The notes beneath the pieces are model-generated. The model did not search any database and was not told the DNA's origin. It was given only the letters and a program-made list of their open reading frames with translations. Positions 7,367-13,196 of a DNA stretch of 17,046 bases are shown here, piece after piece. The stretch lies in the NCBI GenBank assembly GCA_947502765.1, contig CANNBA010000021.1, positions 1-17,046 of the forward strand, in the 5' to 3' direction. The translations under genes were made by a program, and so were the position numbers. This DNA comes from BACL11 sp945865535. Its GTDB lineage: Bacteria > Bacteroidota > Bacteroidia > Flavobacteriales > BACL11. Each line of letters begins with the position of its first letter. The stretch's first letter is position 1.

Positions 7367-7459
7367 TTATTTATTATCAATGATATCACCAAGGTATACA
7401 TCTCCCATACCGCCTGAGCCTATCTTCTTAATTATCTTATAGCCTTCAAGTGTAATCAT
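7367..7459 (-). pseudogene. Remnant: N-terminus of a Hanks-type Ser/Thr protein kinase
   Basis: An ATG at 7459 opens a 30-codon frame starting MITLEGYKIIKKIGSGGMGD, then VYLG, before it runs out as DIIDNK and a TAA. The GSGGMGDVYLG segment is the glycine-rich ATP-binding loop (GxGxxGxV) of bacterial Ser/Thr kinases, correctly placed about 13 residues after the start and preceded by the typical GYKIIKKIG. No VAIK lysine, catalytic HRD-type loop or DFG follows in any frame before the next gene. The fragment begins 41 bases after the MORN remnant's stop, on the same strand. TTTACTTTGC just upstream resembles a -7 element. I read it as a kinase gene cut off after about 24 codons, its remainder deleted. 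A short peptide could still be made but could not be an active kinase. Confidence 0.7.
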
Positions 7460-7500
7460 ATTAGCAAAGTAAATAAAAGTAGTACATTTTTCATAATGTT

Positions 7501-7764
7501 TTATTTTTTAAAGTCTCCGTTTTTCCATAAGCCTTCTATTACAGTTCCATCAGCCCAAGTAAAAGTTCCTTGTCCGTGATGCAAATCATTCTTGTATTCT
7601 CCTACGTATTTATTTCCGCCAGTCCAAGTATAAGTTCCTTGTCCGTGCATCAAACCATCCTTCCATTCTCCTACGTATTTATTACCATTAGCCCAAGTAT
7701 AAGTTCCTTGTCCGTTTCTCTCACCATCCTTCCATTCTCCTACGTATTTATTACCATTAGCCCA
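7501..7764 (-). pseudogene. Remnant: C-terminal part of a MORN-repeat protein
   Basis: The minus strand encodes about 87 codons ending in TAA at 7501-7503. It contains repeated 23-residue MORN units of the form WANGNKYVGEWKDG, NGQGTYT, WTGGNKYVGEYKND, HHGQGTFT, then WADGTVIEGLWKNGDFKK at the end. MORN repeats are beta-hairpin modules found in membrane-associated and scaffold proteins. The frame has no start at its 5' end: upstream of the first W codon it reads into the integrase remnant out of frame and meets a TGA within five codons. The first in-frame ATG, at 7650, would give only 49 residues. The 3' end is natural. The rest of the gene, including any signal peptide, has been lost, apparently where the integrase fragment is joined. 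Confidence 0.8.
7552..7764 (-). repeat. Three 69-bp tandem repeats encoding MORN units, plus a 6-base start of a fourth
   Basis: Copies lie at 7552-7620, 7621-7689 and 7690-7758, followed by 7759-7764. The period is exactly 69 bases (23 codons). The second and third copies differ at about 6 of 69 positions, mostly in one variable stretch. The first copy is more diverged. The tandem DNA is explained by MORN protein repeats and is not a CRISPR array. Confidence 0.85.
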
Positions 7765-7991
7765 GAGAGTAGTAGCTCATCCTTATACTCCAGGAGCTGA
7801 GGTCTGGCTATCTCAGAGAGGAGGTAGCTCTTTTTTGTTACCCAGTTAAAGTATTGTTTTAGCGTTCTCCTGTAGAGTAGCTTAGAGCTTAGCTTTACAT
7901 CCTGAGAGTTTATAAAGCTATCTACTAAATCCTCTATCCTCTGAAAGGTTACTGTAGCTACATCCTGAGCCTGTTTTACTACTATATCCAT
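7740..7991 (-). pseudogene. Remnant: N-terminal domain of a tyrosine recombinase (integrase)
   Basis: The frame opens with ATG at 7991 and encodes 83 residues. Residues about 14-78 (FQRIEDLVDSF, YRRTLKQYFNWV, PQLLEYKDELLLSGL) match the helical SAM-like N-terminal core-binding domain of phage-type integrases. After SGL the frame falls into MORN DNA and stops at a chance TAG (MVINT), so the catalytic domain with its Arg-His-Arg-Tyr residues is absent. Codon use differs from all neighbours: all four Glu codons are GAG, five of six Gln are CAG, and of 13 Leu only one is TTA (six CTA, five CTC, one CTG). This indicates acquisition from another genome. The gene starts 39 bases after coxD, in the same direction. 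It cannot be an active recombinase. Confidence 0.75.
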
Positions 7992-8030
7992 ACTTTAGTA
8001 ATTTACTGTTTACTTTCATAAAAATATAAA

Positions 8031-8354
8031 CTACAGCATTAGGTATGCATGAGCCCCCTCACTTAACACAATAAAAAGTAAATACGGAACCAATATAAAT
8101 GCTGGTAAAAGAATGGTCCATTTTAAACTTTTACGCTCAAAACCTAAATGCATAAATGTTAAAACAATATATGCTGCCTTAACTAAAGTTAGCACAATAA
8201 ATACGTGATTTAATAATTTAGTACCTAAAAAAATTGTCTCATTTAAGAAAACAGGCTTATACATTCCCAATAATACTTCAAAAGTTGTTAATCCTAATAA
8301 GATCCAGAATACTTTCCAAACCCACCAATTACCTTCATGTTTATTGTCTGTCAT
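8031..8354 (-). CDS. coxD: Cytochrome c oxidase subunit IV (prokaryotic type)
   Basis: A 107-residue protein with three membrane helices (about 12-31, 46-68 and 79-98). VKAAYIVLTFMHLGFERK at 58-75 is the signature of the small subunit IV of caa3/aa3-type and quinol oxidases, which helps assemble and stabilise subunits I and III. The length is normal. It is the last gene of the oxidase structural set, 16 bases after the larger subunit III gene, and shares the transcript direction of coxB-coxA-coxC-coxC. The DNA immediately beyond its stop is the decayed region with the integrase, MORN and kinase fragments. Confidence 0.88.
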   Translation of the reverse strand: MTDNKHEGNWWVWKVFWILLGLTTFEVLLGMYKPVFLNETIFLGTKLLNHVFIVLTLVKAAYIVLTFMHLGFERKSLKWTILLPAFILVPYLLFIVLSEGAHAYLML

Positions 8355-8370
8355 AATTGCTATATTTTAA

Positions 8371-9270
8371 TTAAACCAAATAAAAAAATGTAAATACAAA
8401 TACCCACACTAAATCGACAAAATGCCAATAAAGCCCTACTTTTTCCACCATTTCATAATGACCTCTTTTTTCATATGTGTTTTTGATTACATTAATTAAA
8501 ATCACAATTAAAATAATAACTCCACTAAATACATGAAAGCCATGAAATCCTGTAATGAAAAAGAAATAATCTGCAAATAATCTATGCCCATATTCATTAT
8601 CTACTAGATTTGCCCCTAACATAACTTTAGTGGCATTTTTCTTAAGATATTCTATTGATTCTTCATTTGACAAATATTCTTTATCTGCTTTTCTAATATT
8701 GTACTCAGTTTGAGTCTGAAGTTTTGCAATAACTTCTTCTACTGTAAAATGATGATGATTTCCATCATGGCTATCTACACCCATGATAGTATAAACAGAA
8801 GATAATTTTTCTCCCTCAGCAATATGCACAACAAATTCTGTTTTTGTATCTATCCCTCCTTTATCTCCATGTATAAAATGGCCCCATTCCCAAGCCTGAG
8901 AACCTAAGAACATACACCCCCCCACAATAGTTAAGGACAGCCATAAAATAACTTTATTCTTTTGCATTTTATGTCCGTAATTTACAGCTAATACCATGGT
9001 AACTGAGCTCATAATAAGTATAAAAGTCATTAAGGCTACGAATAGTAAAGGATGATCCCCGTGTAAAAATGGGAAATGAGTAAATACATCTTCTGCAATT
9101 GGCCAGACATCAGGATACTTAAATCTGCTAAACCCATAAGAAGCTAAAAAGGCTGAAAATGTAAGAGTATCTGTAATTAAGAAAAACCACATCATTAGTT
9201 TTCCATAGCTAGCTACATATGGCTTATCGTCTCCTTCCCATGCTTTGCCGTGACTTTCTGTATCTGACAT
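8371..9270 (-). CDS. coxC: Cytochrome c oxidase subunit III, long paralogue with extra loop
   Basis: A 299-residue subunit III of the five-helix type: helices at about 25-46, 73-98, 106-126, 233-262 and 280-298. Family signatures are LMMWFFLITDTLTFSAF, FFFITGFHGFHVFSGV at 236-251 and YWHFVDLVWVFVF at 281-293. Between the third and fourth helices there is a hydrophilic insertion of about 95 residues (133-230) with a His-rich patch, SHDGNHHHF, and many Glu and Lys. By analogy with the usual topology the loop should face the periplasm. It is one of two tandem subunit III genes, an arrangement common in Bacteroidota. The upstream 70-bp gap holds a perfect 10-bp inverted repeat with a -7-like sequence, so the coxC-coxD end may have an internal promoter. 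Confidence 0.9.
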   Translation of the reverse strand: MSDTESHGKAWEGDDKPYVASYGKLMMWFFLITDTLTFSAFLASYGFSRFKYPDVWPIAEDVFTHFPFLHGDHPLLFVALMTFILIMSSVTMVLAVNYGHKMQKNKVILWLSLTIVGGCMFLGSQAWEWGHFIHGDKGGIDTKTEFVVHIAEGEKLSSVYTIMGVDSHDGNHHHFTVEEVIAKLQTQTEYNIRKADKEYLSNEESIEYLKKNATKVMLGANLVDNEYGHRLFADYFFFITGFHGFHVFSGVIILIVILINVIKNTYEKRGHYEMVEKVGLYWHFVDLVWVFVFTFFYLV

Positions 9271-9285
9271 AAATTTAAAAATTTA

Positions 9286-9311
9286 AAAATCTTTACAAAA
9301 ATAAAGATTTT
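9286..9311 (-). promoter_or_regulatory. 10-bp inverted repeat containing a -7 element, between the coxC genes
   Basis: AAAATCTTTA and TAAAGATTTT are perfect complements around a 6-base loop. On the minus strand the loop and adjacent bases read TATTTTTG (9303-9296), identical to the -7 element before coxB. It ends 25 bases before the ATG of the long coxC. It could be an internal promoter, an RNA hairpin that tunes relative expression, or both. No -33 TTG was found at normal spacing. Confidence 0.45.
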
Positions 9312-9340
9312 GTTATTTACTTAAACCCTCTTTCTCATTA

Positions 9341-9889
9341 TTATAAATAGGTTAAGAAGCAAAATAAGTATACCCATAAGATACTTAAAAAGTGCCAATA
9401 AATAGATGCTATTTCTAAGCCTAAATAATTTTCAGAACTGTATTTTTTTCTTTTTGCATTTATTGCTGTAACTAGTAAAGCTATTACCCCTCCTATTAAA
9501 TGTACTAGATGGGCAAGGGTTAAGATGTATAAAAATGACCCCGCTACATTACTGCCTTTTCCTGTTAAATAAATTCCTTTACTTGTTAGCTCATTCCAAC
9601 CATTAAATTGAAAAAAAGTAAACAATAATCCTAAAACTAAAACTCCTAAAACTAAACTAAAAATTGATTTATCTTTCTTTATATTTTGCTGGGCTAAAAT
9701 TAATATCACACTACTAAGTATAATTGTTATGGTGCTGTACCAAAACCAATCTGGCAAAACAAATTCAACCCAATTTCCTTCCCCTTTTCGTACAATATAT
9801 GCAGATGTTAGGCCAGCAAAAAACATTGAAATCGATCCCATACCTACCCAAAGGAGTTGTTTTAAGGCTCTATTTTGAACTGTAATCAT
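9341..9889 (-). CDS. coxC: Cytochrome c oxidase subunit III, short paralogue
   Basis: A 182-residue subunit III-like protein with five membrane helices. LLWVGMGSISMFFAGLTSAYIV near the N-terminus, LAHLVHLIGGVIALL around the fourth helix and IASIYWHFLSILWVYLFCFL at the end match the heme-copper oxidase subunit III family. It lacks the long loop of its downstream paralogue. The frame extends 28 codons upstream into coxA (ATG at 9973), but that part (KLLHLKKAKRSINN) is the out-of-frame coxA C-terminus. The ATG at 9889, 4 bases after the coxA stop, gives a family-like start (MITVQNRALKQ). Two adjacent subunit III genes are usual in Bacteroidota oxidase operons, and both products probably join the same complex, though the stoichiometry is not known to me. 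Confidence 0.88.
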   Translation of the reverse strand: MITVQNRALKQLLWVGMGSISMFFAGLTSAYIVRKGEGNWVEFVLPDWFWYSTITIILSSVILILAQQNIKKDKSIFSLVLGVLVLGLLFTFFQFNGWNELTSKGIYLTGKGSNVAGSFLYILTLAHLVHLIGGVIALLVTAINAKRKKYSSENYLGLEIASIYWHFLSILWVYLFCFLTYL

Positions 9890-9893
9890 ATTA

Positions 9894-11648
9894 TTAATGC
9901 TCCTCTTCGCCTTTTTTAAATGGAGTAGTTTGTAGGATAAAATCTTTATCCGCTCCTGGCTTAGAGTAATCATAAGCCCAGCGCTCTACAACTGGCAATT
10001 CCCCTGGCCAATTACCATGTATTCTTTCAATAGGAGTTGTCCACTCTAAAGTATTGGAATCCCAAGGATTTTGAGTTGCCTTTGTTCCTTTAAAAATACT
10101 GTAGAAGAAATTAAAAAGAAAAATTGTTTGGACTACCGCTCCAGCTAATGCAAAAAAGGTAATGATACTATTTATATCACTTAATCCGTCAAACATTGGA
10201 AATGCACTATTAGTATAATATCTTCTTGGCAATCCAGCTAAACCTAAAAAGTGCATAGGGAAAAAAACTCCATAAGCACATATAAAAGTCCCCCAAAAAT
10301 GCAAATATCCTAAATTCTTATTCATCATTCTTCCGTACATTTTAGGGAACCAATGATACACCCCAGCAAACATCCCGTATATAGCTGAAAGTCCCATTAC
10401 AATATGAAAATGTCCAACCACAAAATAAGTATCGTGTACATTTATGTCCAATGCACTATCTCCAAGAATAAGCCCTGTTAAACCTCCAGTAATAAATGCC
10501 GAAACTGTTCCTATAGCAAAAAGCATTGCTGGAGTAAATCGAATATTTGCCCTCCAAAGTGTAGCTAGCCAATTAAATACCTTAACTGCTGATGGAATTG
10601 CAATAAGTAAAGTAGTAAAAGTAAATACTGAGCCTAGAAAAGGATTCATCCCCGTCATAAACATATGATGACCCCATACAATAAAGGATAAAAAGGCAAT
10701 TAATAGAATTGCTCCAACCATAGCTTTATATCCAAAAATTGGTTTCCTTGAATTTACAGCAATTACTTCAGATACAATCCCTAATGCCGGCAATAAAATA
10801 ATGTATACCTCTGGATGGCCTAAGAACCAAAATAAGTGTTCAAATAAAATTGGGCTACCTCCCATATTGTGCAGCATTTCGCCATTAATAATAATATCCG
10901 AAAGGTAAAAACTGGTGCCAAAAGATCTGTCAAATATTAATAGTAATCCGCAGGAAAGAAGTACTGGGAATGAAAGCACTCCTAAAATAGCTGTAACTAA
11001 AAGTGCCCAAACAGTTAAAGGTAATCTTTTCATAGACATCCCTTTAGTTCTTAAATTTAAAACCGTTACGATATAATTTAATCCTCCTAATAAAGATCCC
11101 ACAACAAAAAGTGTAATACTTACAAGCCATAATGTCATTCCTGTTCCTGACCCAGGAATTGCTTGAGGCAATGCACTAAGGGGAGGATAAATTGTCCATC
11201 CACCAGAGGCAGGCCCGCCCTGAACATATATAGATGAAATTAAAACTATGGTTGCTACAAAAAAGAACCAATAGGATAACATATTTAAAAATCCTGAAGC
11301 CATATCTCTAGCTCCAATCTGAAGCGGAATTAAGAAATTGGCAAAAGTTCCTGAAAGCCCTGCAGTTAAAACCCAAAAAACTAAAATTGTTCCGTGCATA
11401 GTAACTAGTGCCAAATACTTGTCTGGGTTTAAAGCCCCAGCTTCATTTATCCAGCTACCTGGAAGAAGATTATACAAAATAGAGCTTTCTCCAGGATTTG
11501 CAAGTTGGACTCTAAATATTGCAGACATAAGCATTCCAACAACTGCCATAAACATTCCTGTGATTAAGAATTGTTTTGCAATCATTTTATGATCCTGACA
11601 AAAAATGTACTTTGTTATAAATGTTTCTTTATGATGATGATCTGACAT
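9894..11648 (-). CDS. coxA: Cytochrome c oxidase subunit I (A1-type)
   Basis: The 584-residue, 12-helix catalytic subunit that reduces oxygen to water and pumps protons. All metal ligands are visible: heme a H85 and H415, heme a3 H413, and CuB H278, H327 and H328. GHPEVY at 277-282 carries the Tyr cross-linked to CuB His and the Glu that ends the D channel, which marks the A1 subtype. The K-channel Lys is K356 (PSAVKVFNW), and D115 in IGARDMA fits the D-channel entrance. HDTYFVVGHFH at 405-415 is the helix X signature. The length is normal and the C-terminus is short and acidic. It starts 4 bases after the coxB stop. No cytochrome c or subunit III fusion is present. Cytochrome c rather than quinol use is inferred from the CuA site in CoxB. 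Confidence 0.96.
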   Translation of the reverse strand: MSDHHHKETFITKYIFCQDHKMIAKQFLITGMFMAVVGMLMSAIFRVQLANPGESSILYNLLPGSWINEAGALNPDKYLALVTMHGTILVFWVLTAGLSGTFANFLIPLQIGARDMASGFLNMLSYWFFFVATIVLISSIYVQGGPASGGWTIYPPLSALPQAIPGSGTGMTLWLVSITLFVVGSLLGGLNYIVTVLNLRTKGMSMKRLPLTVWALLVTAILGVLSFPVLLSCGLLLIFDRSFGTSFYLSDIIINGEMLHNMGGSPILFEHLFWFLGHPEVYIILLPALGIVSEVIAVNSRKPIFGYKAMVGAILLIAFLSFIVWGHHMFMTGMNPFLGSVFTFTTLLIAIPSAVKVFNWLATLWRANIRFTPAMLFAIGTVSAFITGGLTGLILGDSALDINVHDTYFVVGHFHIVMGLSAIYGMFAGVYHWFPKMYGRMMNKNLGYLHFWGTFICAYGVFFPMHFLGLAGLPRRYYTNSAFPMFDGLSDINSIITFFALAGAVVQTIFLFNFFYSIFKGTKATQNPWDSNTLEWTTPIERIHGNWPGELPVVERWAYDYSKPGADKDFILQTTPFKKGEEEH

Positions 11649-11652
11649 CTTA

Positions 11653-12630
11653 TTATTTTTGGGTTAATAATTTTTCCGATAAGATTTCCTGAGAAGCCAC
11701 CCAAGCGTCATATTCTTTTTGGGTCTCCACAATAAAACTCATTTGCATATTATAATGTGCAGCACCACAAATTTTATTACACAATAAAATATATTCAAAA
11801 TCTTTACCTTCCTGCTCTTTCATTTCAGCAGTTGTTTGAGTAGGAGTAAAGGCAAATTGTGTCGAAAGACCTGGAACGCAATTCATCTGTACTCTAAAAT
11901 GTGGTAAAAATGCCGAATGAATCACATCTTGAGATCTGAATTTTAATAATACAGGTTTATTTACTACCAAATGCACCTCTCTAACTAATTTATCGTCTAT
12001 GGCATTTACATCATTCATATTAACCCCTAGGGCATTCTTTCCATTTACTAATGTATAATTAGCTTTGCCTAATTTATTATCTTCCCCTGAAAGTCTAGCT
12101 GTCCACTTAAATTGTTCGGCATAAACCTCTATAACTTTAGCTGTTGAAATATCTGGATTCATTGATCTATCCCAAGTTCTTAATCCATACACAATTAAGG
12201 CTGTAAGTATAATCGTAGGAACAACTGTCCAAACAACCTCTAATTTATTGTTATGAGCAAAGAAATAAGCTGTGTTTTTTTGATTTCCTCTATACTTGTA
12301 AGCAAAGAAAAAAAGTAGAGGAATTAGCAGAAAAAATGCAATTAAAATTAACCCCATAGAAACTTGCATTAAAGAATCTATTTCCGCTCCGTGAACAGAG
12401 CTTGCTGGGGGCAATAAAAAATGATCCCACGCCACCATTTGCCAAATAACAAATAATATAAAAGCCCCTCCTACAACTAATGATAAAACTCCTTGGGTTT
12501 TATTATCACTATCTGTTACTTTATTAACATCCTGATTTTTAATCTCAGATAGTAACTCACCTACTCTTGTAAACTGAACTAAAGTGACAATTACCAGAAA
12601 TATAACTAGCGCAATTAATATATATATCAT
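11653..12630 (-). CDS. coxB: Cytochrome c oxidase subunit II with CuA site
   Basis: A 325-residue subunit II from the ATG at 12630. It has an N-terminal hydrophobic helix (MIYILIALVIFLVIV), then further helices near 47-68, 91-112 and 133-151, and a periplasmic cupredoxin domain. The CuA ligands are H238 (DVIHSAFLPHF), C284, C288, H292 and M295 (CNKICGAAHYNM), so the electron donor is a cytochrome c or equivalent. The position that is Glu in the common CSELCG form is Lys here. There is no C-terminal cytochrome c domain, so this is aa3 rather than caa3. A longer frame starts at 12672, but the extra 14 codons contain the perfect -7 element TATTTTTG, so I reject that start. It is the first gene of the oxidase operon. 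Confidence 0.93.
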   Translation of the reverse strand: MIYILIALVIFLVIVTLVQFTRVGELLSEIKNQDVNKVTDSDNKTQGVLSLVVGGAFILFVIWQMVAWDHFLLPPASSVHGAEIDSLMQVSMGLILIAFFLLIPLLFFFAYKYRGNQKNTAYFFAHNNKLEVVWTVVPTIILTALIVYGLRTWDRSMNPDISTAKVIEVYAEQFKWTARLSGEDNKLGKANYTLVNGKNALGVNMNDVNAIDDKLVREVHLVVNKPVLLKFRSQDVIHSAFLPHFRVQMNCVPGLSTQFAFTPTQTTAEMKEQEGKDFEYILLCNKICGAAHYNMQMSFIVETQKEYDAWVASQEILSEKLLTQK

Positions 12631-12650
12631 TTTGTAAAATTTTTCGGCTG

Positions 12651-12658
12651 CAAAAATA
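12651..12658 (-). promoter_or_regulatory. -7 element of the coxB-A-C-C-D operon
   Basis: TATTTTTG on the minus strand matches TAnnTTTG and ends 20 bases before the coxB ATG at 12630, with an A/T-rich leader (AAAAATTTTACAAA) as usual in Bacteroidota. A -33 TTG at ideal spacing is not present. The nearest TTGs are 11 and 24 bases away. Confidence 0.55.
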
Positions 12659-12735
12659 GAAAATCCAAGCAATGGAAACTATCAATTCTATCATAATTTT
12701 GCGCAGAAGTTATATTTATAATCATTCTATATTAT

Positions 12736-12753
12736 AAGTAATGAAAATTACTT
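12736..12753 (-). terminator. Possible weak terminator after queD
   Basis: AAGTAA and TTACTT form a 6-bp inverted repeat with a 6-base loop, starting 8 bases after the queD stop. The stem is AT-only apart from one G-C pair and lacks a strong T tract on the minus strand, so it may not terminate efficiently. Confidence 0.25.
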
Positions 12754-12761
12754 GAAAAACT

Positions 12762-13196
12762 CTAATTATCCTCACAATTCCATTCAGCAAAAGAAGTAGC
12801 AGTTTCTGAAATTACTACTTTATACAGTTCAATCCCCTCTGGTAATTTACTTTTAATTTTTAAAGCAAAATCCATAACTAAATTTTCAGAAGTTGGTTGG
12901 TAAGGCAAAAAAAACACTTTTTCAAATGCTGAAAAATCAATTTCAGCATGAGGAGAATTTGCATTTAAAACTAATGAATGATCGTATTTATCAATTATAT
13001 CGGGCTTTACAATACTCTTTAAAACATCAAAATCCATTACCATGCCATCCTTTTTATGGGCTTTTTCCTGCCTTACTTTTGCTCTTATGGTTACCCATAA
13101 TTTATAGGAATGACCATGGATATTTTTACAAAGCCCATCATAGCCATGAAGGGCATGGGCCATTTCAAATTTGAATTCTTTAGTGATTCTAATCAT
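12762..13196 (-). CDS. queD: 6-carboxy-5,6,7,8-tetrahydropterin synthase QueD
   Basis: A 144-residue member of the 6-pyruvoyl-tetrahydropterin synthase fold. It turns 7,8-dihydroneopterin triphosphate into 6-carboxytetrahydropterin, an early step to queuosine. The zinc histidines are H14 (FEMAHAL) and H27 and H29 (NIHGHSY). The catalytic Cys is C23, DHSLVL with H73 carries the catalytic His pair residue, and SETATSFAEW at 130-139 contains the substrate-binding Glu. A eukaryotic-type PTPS activity cannot be excluded from sequence alone, but QueD is the usual role in bacteria. Its ATG overlaps the end of trhO by 8 bases (ATGATTAG), so the two are translationally coupled, giving an operon with two tRNA position-34 modification enzymes. 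Confidence 0.88.
   Translation of the reverse strand: MIRITKEFKFEMAHALHGYDGLCKNIHGHSYKLWVTIRAKVRQEKAHKKDGMVMDFDVLKSIVKPDIIDKYDHSLVLNANSPHAEIDFSAFEKVFFLPYQPTSENLVMDFALKIKSKLPEGIELYKVVISETATSFAEWNCEDN

Noticed and set aside
7552..7764. Tandem direct repeats resembling a CRISPR array
   Set aside because: The repeats are contiguous, 69 bp (a multiple of 3), without unique spacers, and translate into MORN units.
7570..7800. Plus-strand 76-residue frame with internal Ser/Ile/Phe-rich repeats
   Set aside because: It is the antisense reading of the MORN repeats. Its periodicity comes only from the 69-bp DNA repeat, and it runs into the integrase fragment.
7740..7991. A complete small gene of 83 residues
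   Set aside because: It is only the N-terminal domain of an integrase. The last five residues come from out-of-frame MORN DNA and the catalytic domain is missing.
7992..8030. Integration (att) site next to coxD
   Set aside because: No tRNA gene or flanking direct repeat of useful length was found on either side of the scar, so no attachment site can be supported.
9890..9973. Longer start for the short subunit III at 9973
   Set aside because: It overlaps the coxA C-terminus by 80 bases with non-family residues. The ATG at 9889 is directly after the coxA stop.
12631..12672. Longer CoxB start at 12672
   Set aside because: The extra 14 codons contain the TATTTTTG -7 element, and Met15 begins a normal hydrophobic N-terminus.
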